From contig NZ_LPNO01000054.1 of assembly GCF_001952855.1 (NCBI RefSeq), positions 77,124 through 141,123 on the forward strand: a stretch of DNA of 64,000 bases. The letters run 5' to 3'. The position numbers were made by a program, and so were the translations under genes. Below, in pieces: positions 1-8,500 of this stretch. The first letter of the stretch is position 1, and each line of letters starts with the position of its first letter. Origin of the DNA: Pseudomonas sp. ATCC PTA-122608 (GTDB lineage: Bacteria > Pseudomonadota > Gammaproteobacteria > Pseudomonadales > Pseudomonadaceae). Below the pieces are notes generated by a model that ran no database searches, was not told the DNA's origin, and saw only the letters and a program-made list of their open reading frames with translations.

Positions 1-1268
1 AATAAGGCGCCCGCCGCTTCAATAGAAAGAGTACGCGCGTGCAGGCGGCCAAAACCGGGCTGGCCTGCGTCGCGAAAATAGAGGTCGTAGTGGCCTGGGC
101 TCACGGCCAGCAAGGTGACGGGCGCGGTGTGTGCGGCCGCGCAGGACCGCGGGCAGCCGGACAGGTGCACGCTGTGGCCGGGCGCGAGCGTTGCCAATTG
201 CAGGGCGTCGGTCTTGGTGTCGGCCAGGCCTTTGGCGCACCCACTGGAGCCGGTGCAGGCGATCAGGCGCGCCAGGGGTTGGTCCACCGAGCACAAAAAG
301 CCAAGCCGTTCGAGGCGCTCAATGACCGCCGCCGCGTCACGGATATTGGGCAGCAGCAGGCCCTGCCATGGCGTGACACGCAGGGTGGCGTCTCCATGGT
401 CGACGGCCAGTTGCGCGGCGCCCCTGAGCATCGCCGAATCCAGGCGGCCCAAGGGTGCGACGGCGGCGACGTAGACCTGGTTTTTTTGGCGCTGTGGATA
501 ACTTCCCAGGTGCAGCGGCGCGGAGTTGGGGCGCCTTGAAAAGCCTTCAACCGGCTGCAAGGGCAGGTTTAGTCGCTCGATAAAGTTATCCACAGCGGTT
601 TCGGCCAGCAGGTGGCGCATCCGGGTTTGATCGGGCCGGGCCAGTTCAAGGAACAGCTCCAGAACCGCCACCACCAGTGCATGCCCTTGCGCCAAAGGCA
701 CGGCGGCCAACGGCGAGTCCTGCGCCGGGCAGCCTGCCAGGCCGAACGCCAACAGCGTCTCGCCGTTGGCGTCGAATGCCGACAGCCACAGGTCGTGATG
801 ATGTTCGAGCATTGCCAGCGCTTCACCGCCGTCCAGTTGTACGGCGAACTTGGCCGACAGTTCATGGAATCGCGGGTGGGTTTCCAGGGTGGTAAGGATT
901 TCGTCGGCCAGCGGCCGTGTGTCGAACAACATCTCGCGGTCAATCCCGGCGCTGGGGCTGAGCATCAGATTGCGCACATCGTCACCGGCGGCGCTCCTGG
1001 GGCCCAGGTCAGCCGCCAGCAAGGCGACGATCAATGCGTCGTGCCCGGCGCCTATTCCGCGAATTTGCAGGTTGGCGCGGTTGGTTGCCTCGATCACACC
1101 GCCGGCATGGGCCTGGGCCGCATCAGCCACGGCAAATGCCTGCTCGGCGCGGATCGAACCACCGGCCAGCTTGATCCGGCAAATCCCGCCGTCCAACGCC
1201 TGGACAATACGCAGCAACCCCGGACAGGCCGAGGGGCGCAAGGTATTGGACAGTGGTGTTGGTTTCAC
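1..1268 (-). CDS. cobG: Precorrin-3B synthase CobG, C-terminus cut by window edge
   Basis: CobG uses a [4Fe-4S] centre and siroheme-type fold to oxidise precorrin-3A to precorrin-3B in the oxygen-dependent cobalamin pathway. Reading the minus strand from a GTG at 1268 gives an open frame to the window edge that begins KPTPLSNTLRPSACPGLLR. The GTG is chosen because the frame has a stop just upstream. The distal part contains CTGSSGCAKG and then HLSGCPRSCA, the cysteine pairs that hold the Fe-S cluster and siroheme in the nitrite/sulfite reductase family. The gene is divergent from cobL, with 95 bp between the two starts. The last part of the protein lies outside the window. Confidence 0.93.
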   Translation of the reverse strand, partial: MKPTPLSNTLRPSACPGLLRIVQALDGGICRIKLAGGSIRAEQAFAVADAAQAHAGGVIEATNRANLQIRGIGAGHDALIVALLAADLGPRSAAGDDVRNLMLSPSAGIDREMLFDTRPLADEILTTLETHPRFHELSAKFAVQLDGGEALAMLEHHHDLWLSAFDANGETLLAFGLAGCPAQDSPLAAVPLAQGHALVVAVLELFLELARPDQTRMRHLLAETAVDNFIERLNLPLQPVEGFSRRPNSAPLHLGSYPQRQKNQVYVAAVAPLGRLDSAMLRGAAQLAVDHGDATLRVTPWQGLLLPNIRDAAAVIERLERLGFLCSVDQPLARLIACTGSSGCAKGLADTKTDALQLATLAPGHSVHLSGCPRSCAAAHTAPVTLLAVSPGHYDLYFRDAGQPGFGRLHARTLSIEAAGAL

Positions 1269-1363
1269 AGGGCTACCGGTTCACGGGTAAAGGCGCGGTA
1301 TTATGCCTGCTTTGTCCGGCGGCATGAAAAGCCTGCCCGTCGGATGTCGTTCAAGGAATTCAT

Positions 1364-2569
1364 ATGTCGCCCTGGCTGACGGTAGTAGGCATCGGTGAAG
1401 ACGGCTTCAAGGGCCTGGGCAGAAACGCCCGGCACGCCTTGTTACGCGCCTCGCGCATTGTTGGCGGCCAACGCCAGCTGGACTTGTTGCCGGTGTGTAT
1501 CCGCGGCGAACGCCAGTTGTGGCCCAGCCCGTTTTCCCTGGAACCGGTGCTGGCCAAGCGTGGTGAAGCGGTGTGCGTGCTGGCCAGCGGCGACCCGATG
1601 TTCTATGGCGTAGGCGCGAGCCTGGCGCGGCAGGTGCCCGCCGATGAGCTGCTGATTTTGCCGGCGCCCTCTTCCGTGTCATTGGCGGCGGCACGTTTGG
1701 GCTGGCCATTGCAGGACGTGGTGACGCTGTCGGTGGTTGCCCGACCGTTGGCAGCGCTGAATGCGCACCTGGCCAGCGGCGTGCGTTTGCTGGTGTTGAG
1801 CAATGACGGCCAGAGCCCGGCGGCGATGGCGGCGCAGTTGGCTGAGCGCGGGTTTGGCGCAAGTCGCCTGAGCGTGTTTGAACACCTCGGCAGCCCGGAT
1901 GAGCGGCGCATCGACGGCATCGCCCGGGATTGGCCAGGTGAACCGATTGCTGCCTTGAACCTGGTGGCCATCGACTGCGTGGCCGACGCTAACACCGCGC
2001 GCCTGTCACGCCTGGCGGGGCTGCCGGACTCGGCCTTCAAGCACGACGGCCAACTGACCAAACGCGACGTACGCGCCATGACCCTCGCCCGCCTCGCGCC
2101 GATGCCCGGCGAACTGCTGTGGGACGTGGGCGCGGGCAGCGGCTCCATCGGGATCGAATGGATGCGTGCTCACCCCAGTTGCCGCGCGCTGGCGATCGAA
2201 GCCGATGAAGGTCGGCAACTGTTGATCGAACACAACCGTGACGCCCTTGGCGTCCCCGGCCTGCAACTGATTCGCGGCACCGCGCCCCACGCACTCGCTG
2301 GCCTGGAAGCACCCGACGCCATCTTTATCGGCGGCGGCGTAACCCGCGACGGCGTCCTCGACACCTGCTGGCAACACCTGCGCCCCGGTGGCCGGCTGGT
2401 GGCCAACGCCGTGACCCTGCAAAGCGAAATGACCCTGATGGCCTGGCGCGAACAACACGGCGGCGAGCTGACCCGCATTCATGTGGCCCAGGCCCAACCA
2501 CTGGGAGACTTTGATACCTGGCGCCAGGCGCTGCCGATCACCCTGCTGGAAGTGATCAAGCCGCTATGA
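1364..2569 (+). CDS. cobL: Precorrin-6Y C5,15-methyltransferase (decarboxylating), CbiE-CbiT fusion
   Basis: This 401-residue cytoplasmic enzyme methylates the corrin precursor at C5 and C15 and removes the acetate carboxyl at C12, giving precorrin-8. The N-terminal half is a CbiE-type tetrapyrrole methylase (ASGDPMFYGVGASL near residue 75). The C-terminal half is a CbiT-type SAM methyltransferase with the glycine-rich motif WDVGAGSGSIGIEW near residue 248. The length fits the fused CobL family. An AAGGA-like site sits just before the ATG. The stop overlaps the start of cobK by four bases, so the two are probably translationally coupled. In PAO1 a cbiD gene lies between cobL and cobK, as I recall; here it does not. 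Confidence 0.95.
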   Translation: MSPWLTVVGIGEDGFKGLGRNARHALLRASRIVGGQRQLDLLPVCIRGERQLWPSPFSLEPVLAKRGEAVCVLASGDPMFYGVGASLARQVPADELLILPAPSSVSLAAARLGWPLQDVVTLSVVARPLAALNAHLASGVRLLVLSNDGQSPAAMAAQLAERGFGASRLSVFEHLGSPDERRIDGIARDWPGEPIAALNLVAIDCVADANTARLSRLAGLPDSAFKHDGQLTKRDVRAMTLARLAPMPGELLWDVGAGSGSIGIEWMRAHPSCRALAIEADEGRQLLIEHNRDALGVPGLQLIRGTAPHALAGLEAPDAIFIGGGVTRDGVLDTCWQHLRPGGRLVANAVTLQSEMTLMAWREQHGGELTRIHVAQAQPLGDFDTWRQALPITLLEVIKPL

Positions 2570-3291
2570 AACGCATCCTGCTGCTGGGCGGTGTGACGGA
2601 AGCCCTGGCCATTGCCCGCACACTGGGCCCCGAGCATATCTACAGCCTGGCGGGTGTTGGCCGCGTCCCCACCGACCTTACGTGCCAGGTGCGCGTCGGT
2701 GGCTATGGCGGCGCGGAAGGTTTGGCGCAGTTCATTCGCGATGAAGGTATCGAGCTGGTGCTGGACGCGACCCATCCGTATGCCGCACAGATCAGCGCCA
2801 ACGCCGCCCGTGCCGCGTGTGTGTGTGGCATTCCCTGCTGGGCCCTGCGCCGCCCGGCGTGGCAGCCACAGGCCGGTGATGACTGGCGCGAAGTCAGTGA
2901 CTGGGCGGAGTTGATTGAAGCCCTCAAGCCATTCAAGCGACCACTGTTCACGCTGGGTCGCGAACCGTTGCAGCACCTCGACGAAATCCCCGCCGAGCAG
3001 TTCTGGACGTTGCGCGCACTGGATGTGTACCCCGGCAATGAACGCTGCGAAGTGATCGGCGCCCGTGGGCCGTTTTTGATCGAGGATGAGCGGGCGTTGT
3101 TTGAGCGGCGGCAGATTGATGTGCTGATCAGCAAGAACAGCGGCAGTACGGCTACCGAGCCGAAGCTGGAAGTGGCACGGGAGCGCGGGGTGCCAGTGTT
3201 GGTGTTGAAGCGGCCGGTGTTGGCGGCAGTAGATCAGGAGCTTTTGTCGCCCGCAGAAACAATCGAGTTATTGGCAGATTTCATTCGATAG
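2566..3291 (+). CDS. cobK: Precorrin-6A reductase
   Basis: CobK reduces precorrin-6A to precorrin-6B with NADPH, the step just before CobL acts. The 241-residue protein starts with a nucleotide-binding stretch (RILLLGGVTEALAIAR) and carries the family motif LDATHPYAAQIS near residue 65. It ends with SKNSGSTATEPKLEVARE, typical of the CobK/CbiJ C-terminal dinucleotide-binding part. Length is normal for the family. It overlaps cobL by four bases and shares its operon. No cobalt-precorrin-5B methyltransferase gene is found next to it. Confidence 0.95.
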   Translation: MKRILLLGGVTEALAIARTLGPEHIYSLAGVGRVPTDLTCQVRVGGYGGAEGLAQFIRDEGIELVLDATHPYAAQISANAARAACVCGIPCWALRRPAWQPQAGDDWREVSDWAELIEALKPFKRPLFTLGREPLQHLDEIPAEQFWTLRALDVYPGNERCEVIGARGPFLIEDERALFERRQIDVLISKNSGSTATEPKLEVARERGVPVLVLKRPVLAAVDQELLSPAETIELLADFIR

Positions 3292-3416
3292 ATCAGGATC
3301 ATCGCCCACCTCTATCAACTCTATTTGTGACTAAAGGGACGGCGATGAATCCACAACATGAAGTGCTACACTCCAGAAACAGTTCAAGCCAGACTCAATT
3401 CTATTCAGGAGCTGAC

Positions 3417-3695
3417 ATGATAGACGTCAAAGAAGCCGTGCAAGTTGCCAAGGCAGCAGCCAATGATTTTCTCGGCCAGGAAACAGTGCTTCAGGACTTG
3501 ATGCTTGAGGAAGTCGAGTTAAACCCAGGCGACAAAACATGGGCAATAACACTTGGCTTCAATGTTCCAGCCCCTGATAAATATGAACGGCTAGGCGCAT
3601 CTTTAGCGGGACAAATGTACGCAAGAAAATATAAAACATTCTTCATTGACTCGGAGACTGGCGAGTTCCGCTCCATGAAGATTCGCGAAGTATGA
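3417..3695 (+). CDS. Small uncharacterised protein, partner of a PIN-domain gene
   Basis: Not recognised with certainty. The 92-residue product is acidic and soluble, with no signal peptide or membrane segment. It runs as a helix-rich N-terminus (DVKEAVQVAKAAANDFLG), a strand pattern (WAITLGFNV) and a closing YKTFFIDSETGEFRSMKIR, which recalls a PepSY-like fold. The ATG at 3417 is preferred over upstream starts because AGGAG at 3407-3411 precedes it. Its stop overlaps the ATG of the next gene (ATGA), so the two are co-translated. Base composition is visibly poorer in G+C than the flanking cob and copper genes. A regulatory or antitoxin-like role for the partner is inference only. Confidence 0.6.
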   Translation: MIDVKEAVQVAKAAANDFLGQETVLQDLMLEEVELNPGDKTWAITLGFNVPAPDKYERLGASLAGQMYARKYKTFFIDSETGEFRSMKIREV

Positions 3696-4180
3696 TCGAA
3701 ACGTATATCCGGCAATATCGAAGAAAAGGAATCATAGTCGACACTAACCTGCTGCTCTTAGCACTGATCGGAGGCACACCCAGTATCGCAGGCTTCAAAA
3801 GAACAAGCGGATACACCGCCAAAGATTACAAGCTTCTGCTGAATGTCATTGATCAATTCGAAAAGCTTATTTCAACCCCTCATATACTTGCGGAAGTCAG
3901 CAACCTTACAAATGGGCTTTATGGGAGCAAGCTACACGATTTCTACGCAACATTAAAAAAATCATTATCGACAGTCATTGAGATTCACTGCCCCGCTCTT
4001 GATATAAGTTGCGATTATGAGTTGTCGCCCTATGGCCTTACCGACGTCGGCATTATCTGTGCAGCCAAAGATAATTATCTGGTTTTGACAGATGACCTAA
4101 GAGTCGCTGGATTTGCTCATCAGCACAGCGTAGATGTCGTGAACTTCAATCACATACGGGAAGCAAGCTGGGACGTTTAA
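3692..4180 (+). CDS. PIN-domain protein, probable RNase
   Basis: A 162-residue protein with the layout of a PIN nuclease. Near the N-terminus is IIVDTNLLLLAL (acidic Asp17), then AEVSNL (Glu68), then LTDVGIICAAKDN (Asp118) and VLTDD (Asp134/135). These acidic residues are spaced as in the metal-binding site of VapC-like RNases. It overlaps the small upstream gene by four bases, as toxin genes often do with their antitoxins, but the upstream protein does not look like a usual DNA-binding antitoxin. Codon use is less GC-rich than the neighbours, suggesting acquisition by transfer. The exact RNA target cannot be read from sequence. Confidence 0.7.
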   Translation: MIETYIRQYRRKGIIVDTNLLLLALIGGTPSIAGFKRTSGYTAKDYKLLLNVIDQFEKLISTPHILAEVSNLTNGLYGSKLHDFYATLKKSLSTVIEIHCPALDISCDYELSPYGLTDVGIICAAKDNYLVLTDDLRVAGFAHQHSVDVVNFNHIREASWDV

Positions 4181-4238
4181 AGGCGTCTCACAGGATCATT
4201 CCCACACATCAGCGCAGGAACGATCGATCATCGAAGTG

Positions 4239-4478
4239 TTAAATGCGTTGTCCGGCACTTTCGTGCACCCGATCAGCCAGTAACTCCGCCAGTTCGATCA
4301 ACTGAGCGACGCCCAACAACTCCTCTCGCTTCGATCCTTCCAGGCTAAACGCTAAGTCGCAACTCAGCGCGTTGGCCGAGGCGAGTGTTTCAATGAGGTT
4401 GACCAACAGGTCTTCGGTGCTGATCCCATCGGCCACGGTGAATAGTCGGACGGGGGGATTGGGGGTAGGTTTAATCAT
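4239..4478 (-). CDS. DUF6124 family small protein
   Basis: The 79-residue product (start MIKPTPNPPVRLFTV, core STEDLLVNLIETLASANAL) matches a small protein family common in fluorescent pseudomonads and labelled DUF6124, similar in style to DUF3077. It is cytoplasmic and helical; no function is known. A GGAG sequence lies about eight bases before the ATG. The frame stays open upstream, but that part runs through a strongly structured leader and is not protein-like, so the ATG at 4478 is used. Control probably happens through that leader. Confidence 0.75.
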   Translation of the reverse strand: MIKPTPNPPVRLFTVADGISTEDLLVNLIETLASANALSCDLAFSLEGSKREELLGVAQLIELAELLADRVHESAGQRI

Positions 4479-4500
4479 TGTGAAGCTCCGGAGAAGGACA

Positions 4501-4740
4501 AAGGAGCTACCACTGATCGCCGCGATGCGATGGGGGTGGTAGCTGAACGCGGGTTCGCGGACCGGCTCTCCAGAACACCGGCATACCCGAAGGTATCCCG
4601 CGCACAGCCACCATAGCGCCGCACAGTAGACGATAAAAAAGCGCCAACTGAAAGGACACGATGACGCTTTTGCGTCTGAAGAAATCCGGGCCGCGACGCC
4701 CGACCACTGAGTTTGCAGTGGTGTACGGAGACTAGAGATT
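4501..4740 (-). promoter_or_regulatory. Structured 5' leader of the DUF6124 gene, C4-antisense-like
   Basis: Read on the minus strand this leader folds into several perfect hairpins: ACCACTG/CAGTGGT (4703-4722), GACGC-AAAA-GCGTC (4663-4676), ATACC-TTCG-GGTAT (4583-4596) and a 9-bp stem AGCTACCAC/GTGGTAGCT enclosing an inner stem (4505-4544) just before the ribosome site. CAGTGGT occurs again in that last stem (4509-4515), so the ACCACTG arm of the first hairpin can pair with either copy. This is the logic of phage C4 antisense leaders. A T6 run (minus strand of 4635-4640) sits in the middle. Membership of the C4 RNA family is inference. Confidence 0.55.
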
Positions 4741-4800
4741 GAGTTTCCTAGGGACAACCTCAAATCGCTGTCGGAAATTTCTCTAGTAGGAAGGAGGGGC

Positions 4801-4965
4801 CGCTCCAACATTTGAACCGCATCGCCTGGTTGATCCACAATCCCTCAGTTCCCGTCTATCCTCAAACCCAGCACTGCGACACCAAACCACACCGCGCCTT
4901 TTTACTTATCCCCCCCGATCAGGCTAAATACCCACCTGATCGTTTAACCCTACGGATTGTCCGCC
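4801..4965. other. Intergenic spacer before the copper cassette
   Basis: This spacer lies between the divergent DUF6124 leader and the first DUF2946 gene. It should contain the promoter of the copper cassette. A C-rich run and an AT-rich tract (ttaacccta region near 4944) are visible, but I could not identify a clear metal-responsive operator or a convincing coding frame. Confidence 0.4.
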
Positions 4966-5361
4966 ATGGCCCGTCAACGCTTTGCAATTGCCTGGATAGC
5001 CTGCCTTGCAGTGCTGTTCAATGCGTTTGCCATGCCGCTGGCGAGTGCGATGCAGCAGGCGGATGACCCGGTCAAGCAATTGCTGTGGGGCAGTTTCTGC
5101 TCCTCCAACGGCACGAAACTGACGGCCATTGCCCTGGGCAAGCTGGAGATACCGGCGCCGCAGCAAGACGATCACTCCACCATGCAGCATTGCTGGTGCT
5201 GCTCGGGCTCGGCGCCATTAGTGGCGTTGCCGGGGCACTCACCAACACTGTATTTCGCAAGATTCGACGCGGTGCAAGACCTGCCGCCGCCGTCATTGCA
5301 ATCCCCTACCCCGCGCCAGCAATGGCCGAGCCTTAACCCCCGCGCCTCTCCAACGGTCTGA
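4966..5361 (+). CDS. DUF2946 family protein, exported, copper-linked
   Basis: The product has about 131 residues. It opens with a signal sequence (MARQRFAIAWIACLAVLFNAF) followed by a Cys/His-bearing mature part containing FCSSNG and QHCWCCSGS, typical of DUF2946 proteins. This family is regularly found with copper chaperones and copper TonB receptors, and the cysteines could bind Cu. ATG at 4966 is taken; a TTG nine bases upstream is in frame but less likely. It lies 46 bp upstream of the PCu(A)C gene in the same direction. Periplasmic or inner-membrane location is inferred from the signal sequence. Confidence 0.78.
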   Translation: MARQRFAIAWIACLAVLFNAFAMPLASAMQQADDPVKQLLWGSFCSSNGTKLTAIALGKLEIPAPQQDDHSTMQHCWCCSGSAPLVALPGHSPTLYFARFDAVQDLPPPSLQSPTPRQQWPSLNPRASPTV

Positions 5362-5407
5362 TTTCTTCGCAAGTGAACTGCGTTTAGAACCGTTCTGGAG
5401 AACTGCC

Positions 5408-5890
5408 ATGCTCAAATCTTCCCTGCTTCTGGCTGCGTTGTTGCTGCCGGTGTGTGCTGCTGCCAATGCCGAAGACTTCAAGGTCGGCGAACTGGTGGTC
5501 AGCGAACCCTGGTCCCAGGAACTGCCGCCCAACGCGCCGACCGTCGCGGCGTATTTCGTGATTCATAACCAGGGCGAGCATGCGGATCGCCTGCTCAGCG
5601 TCGACACGCCCGTGGCCGCCAAGGCCGAGCTGCATGAGCATGTGATGCAGGGCGACCTGATGAAGATGCAGCAGGTGACCAGCGTCGCGGTGCCGGCCAA
5701 AGGTGACCTGACGTTCGCCCCCATGGCCTACCACGTGATGCTGCTGGACCTGAAGGACCGCAGCGTCTTGCGCGATGGCCAGCATTTCCCGCTGACCCTG
5801 AATTTCGAGAAAGCCGGGCCTGTAAAGGTGGAAGTGTCGGTGCAGAAGCAACCGCCCATGGCCGGCCACGAGCATATGCACGCCCAATAG
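5408..5890 (+). CDS. Periplasmic copper chaperone, PCu(A)C family
   Basis: This 160-residue exported protein has a cleavable signal peptide ending near ANA (residues 19-21). It carries the Met/His pattern of PCu(A)C chaperones, which pass Cu(I) to cytochrome oxidase or other cuproproteins: His76/His78 in LHEHVM, Met85 and Met87, and AYHVM with His109 and Met111. The C-terminus PPMAGHEHMHAQ adds further His/Met ligands. It is placed between two DUF2946 genes and upstream of an OprC-type receptor, so it probably receives copper entering the periplasm. Family assignment is firm; the final acceptor is unknown. Confidence 0.9.
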   Translation: MLKSSLLLAALLLPVCAAANAEDFKVGELVVSEPWSQELPPNAPTVAAYFVIHNQGEHADRLLSVDTPVAAKAELHEHVMQGDLMKMQQVTSVAVPAKGDLTFAPMAYHVMLLDLKDRSVLRDGQHFPLTLNFEKAGPVKVEVSVQKQPPMAGHEHMHAQ

Positions 5891-5900
5891 ATCATTCTTG

Positions 5901-6326
5901 ATGGGCGCCCCACGCGCCAGGTTGTCCCCGCACCGCCGTAAGCCTGTAGGCCTCATGCGCGGCAGCTGGATCAGCCTGTTCGCCATGCTGATGATCTTTA
6001 TCGGTCCGCTGATTTCCCAAGCGATGCCGATGGATCATCACGCCGGTATGTCCATGGAAATGCCCATGGACGGCCCGAGTTGCCATGGCGACGCAAAGCC
6101 CCCAGCCGAACACAGCAAGGCCCCCGACGAGCATCACGTGCTCTGGGAAAAGTGCGGCTATTGCAGCCTGCTCTTCAGTTGCCCCGCGCTGCCTGGCAGC
6201 GTGTCGTTCGTCACCCTCGGCAGCCCGCCGCCCGCCAACGCCCTGCCCCCCGCTCCACGCCTGGGCCATGCCCGGCAAACCGTCTTCCCCGGCGCCCGCA
6301 GCCGCGCCCCGCCCATCATCGCGTAA
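5901..6326 (+). CDS. Second DUF2946 family protein
   Basis: About 141 residues, with a hydrophobic signal/anchor (SWISLFAMLMIFIGPLIS), a Met/His-rich stretch (MPMDHHAGMSMEMPMDG) and then the DUF2946 cysteine motif EKCGYCSLLFSCP. The Met/His tract is a plausible Cu(I)-binding segment. The start is uncertain: ATG 5901 is 10 bp after the chaperone stop, while ATG 5955 would give a tighter signal peptide. Its neighbours (PCu(A)C chaperone, OprC) point to a role in periplasmic copper handling, which is inference. Confidence 0.75.
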   Translation: MGAPRARLSPHRRKPVGLMRGSWISLFAMLMIFIGPLISQAMPMDHHAGMSMEMPMDGPSCHGDAKPPAEHSKAPDEHHVLWEKCGYCSLLFSCPALPGSVSFVTLGSPPPANALPPAPRLGHARQTVFPGARSRAPPIIA

Positions 6327-6419
6327 GCACTTCACACCGTTACTTCACCCCGGCCGACTTTAGACAGACAGCCGCAGGCTGCTGGCCGTGTTGTTTACGA
6401 ATGATTGATGGAATTTTTC

Positions 6420-8492
6420 ATGTCCAGGTTTTCTGCTGACACCCGTTTGGGACGTACTCCCGTGTTCGCCGTTTTGTGTGGCGCGCTGCTGGTTCCACAG
6501 GCCCACGCCGACGAGCACGCCGACCACAATGAACTGAGCCCGACGGTGATCACGGCGATCGCCCCCAGCTCGCCGCTGACCGTCGTCACCAACCCGAAAG
6601 ACCCGCGCCAGCCAGTGCCCGCCAGCGATGGCGGCGACTACCTCAAGACCATCCCCGGCTTCGCCCTGGTGCGCAACGGCGGCACCAACGGCGACCCGGT
6701 GCTGCGCGGCATGTTCGGTTCGCGCCTGAACATCCTCACCAACGGCAGCATGATGCTCGGTGCCTGCCCCGGTCGGATGGACGCGCCCACCTCCTATATC
6801 TCGCCGGAAACCTACGACAAGCTGACGGTGATCAAGGGCCCGCAAACCGTACTCTGGGGCCCTGGTGCTTCAGCCGGCACGATCCTGTTCGAGCGCGAGC
6901 CCGAGCAGTTCGGCGAGCTGGGCACGCGGGTCAACGCCAGCATCCTGGCAGGCTCCAACGGGCGCTTCGACAAAGTCGTCGATGCGGCGGCGGGCGGGCC
7001 GCTGGGGTATGTGCGGGTGATCGGCAACCAGGCCCACGCCGATGACTACAAGGACGGCAACAACGACACCGTCGCCTCGCGCTACGACAAGTGGAACGGC
7101 GACGTGGCCGTGGGCTGGACCCCGGACGCCGACACCCTGCTGGAGCTCACCGCTGGCCGTGGCGATGGCGAAGCCCGTTACGCCGGGCGCGGCATGGATG
7201 GCTCGCAGTTTTTGCGCGAGAGCCTCGGATTTCGATTCGAGAAGTCGAATATCGGCGAGGTGCTGGATAAGATCGAAGCGCAGGTCTACTACAACTACGC
7301 CGACCATGTGATGGACAACTACACCCTGCGCGTCCCGTCGGGCACCGGGATGATGGCCGGCCCCATGGCGTCCAACGTCGACCGCCGCACCCTCGGCGCA
7401 CGCATCAAGGCCACCTGGCGTTGGGCCGATGTGCAGTTGATCAGCGGCCTTGATGCACAAACCAACGAGCATCGCCAACGCAGCGCCATGGGCGTCGACA
7501 CCTACAAGGACCTGCCCCGCAGCAAGGACGCCAACTTCCACAACTACGGGGTATTTGGCGAACTGACCTGGTATGCCGCCGACCGCGACCGCGTGATCAC
7601 CGGCGCTCGTGTGGACCGCGCCTCGGCCAAGGATTTCCGGCAAACCATTAGCTCCGGGATGATGAGCAGGCCCAACCCCACTGCCGGCAACACCCGCGCC
7701 GATACCTTGCCGTCGGGCTTTGTGCGCTACGAGCACGACCTGGCCGACAGCCCGACCACCCTGTACGCCGGCCTAGGGCACTCCGAACGTTTCCCGGATT
7801 ACTGGGAGCTGTTTTCCCCCAACACCGGGGCGGTCGGTTCAGTGAATGCCTTCGATGGCGTGAAGCCTGAGAAAACCACCCAACTGGATTTCGGGCTGCA
7901 ATACAAATCCGCAGACCTGGACGCCTGGGCCTCGGGCTACGTTGGCCAGGTGCGCGACTTCATCCTGTTCGATTACCAGCCGGGCATGATGGGCACCACT
8001 TCCCAGGCGCGCAATGTGGATGCGCGAATCATGGGCGGTGAATTGGGCGCGGCATACAAGCTGACCGACAACTGGAAAGCCGATGCCACCTTCGCCTACG
8101 CCTGGGGCAAGAACAGCAGCGACGGCAAACCGCTGCCGCAAATCCCGCCGCTGGATGCGCGCTTCGGGCTGACCTACAGCCAGGACGACTGGAGCGCCGG
8201 CGCCTTGTGGCGGGTGGTCGCGGCGCAAAACCGCATCGACCAGAACAAGGGCAACGTGGTCGGCAAGGACTTCGACAAGAGCTCGGGGTTTGGCGTGTTC
8301 TCGCTGAACGCGGCGTATCGCATCAACAAGAATTTCAAGGTCAGCACCGGCGTCGACAACCTGTTCGGCAAGGCATACGCCGAGCACCTGAACCTGGCCG
8401 GCAACGCCGGGTTCGGCTACCCGGCCAATGACCCGCAAGCCATCAAGGAACCGGGGCGCACGCTCTGGACCAAGGTGGACATGAGTTTCTAA
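6420..8492 (+). CDS. oprC: TonB-dependent copper receptor, OprC type
   Basis: A 690-residue outer-membrane receptor. A signal peptide ends at about residue 30 (PQAHA), a plug domain follows (LRGMFGSRLNILTNG; VIKGPQTVLWGPGASAGT), then a beta-barrel ending in an aromatic residue (VDMSF). The residues known to bind Cu in P. aeruginosa OprC, a CxxxM plus HxM set, are present as CPGRM (Cys116, Met120) and HVM (His296, Met298). Met-rich loops (GMMAGPM, SSGMMSRP, PGMMG) add to the copper signature. The start at 6420 gives a clean signal peptide; an ATG at 6408 is also in frame. A PepSY gene follows after a REP pair. Confidence 0.92.
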   Translation: MSRFSADTRLGRTPVFAVLCGALLVPQAHADEHADHNELSPTVITAIAPSSPLTVVTNPKDPRQPVPASDGGDYLKTIPGFALVRNGGTNGDPVLRGMFGSRLNILTNGSMMLGACPGRMDAPTSYISPETYDKLTVIKGPQTVLWGPGASAGTILFEREPEQFGELGTRVNASILAGSNGRFDKVVDAAAGGPLGYVRVIGNQAHADDYKDGNNDTVASRYDKWNGDVAVGWTPDADTLLELTAGRGDGEARYAGRGMDGSQFLRESLGFRFEKSNIGEVLDKIEAQVYYNYADHVMDNYTLRVPSGTGMMAGPMASNVDRRTLGARIKATWRWADVQLISGLDAQTNEHRQRSAMGVDTYKDLPRSKDANFHNYGVFGELTWYAADRDRVITGARVDRASAKDFRQTISSGMMSRPNPTAGNTRADTLPSGFVRYEHDLADSPTTLYAGLGHSERFPDYWELFSPNTGAVGSVNAFDGVKPEKTTQLDFGLQYKSADLDAWASGYVGQVRDFILFDYQPGMMGTTSQARNVDARIMGGELGAAYKLTDNWKADATFAYAWGKNSSDGKPLPQIPPLDARFGLTYSQDDWSAGALWRVVAAQNRIDQNKGNVVGKDFDKSSGFGVFSLNAAYRINKNFKVSTGVDNLFGKAYAEHLNLAGNAGFGYPANDPQAIKEPGRTLWTKVDMSF

Positions 8493-8500
8493 TGCCCAGT

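Noticed and set aside
1269..1363. Cobalamin riboswitch between cobG and cobL
   Set aside because: The 95-bp spacer is too short and lacks the B12-box pattern.
4479..4838. N-terminal extension of the DUF6124 protein through the leader
   Set aside because: The frame is open but Cys/Trp/Arg-rich and crosses perfect hairpins; a good ribosome site precedes the inner ATG.
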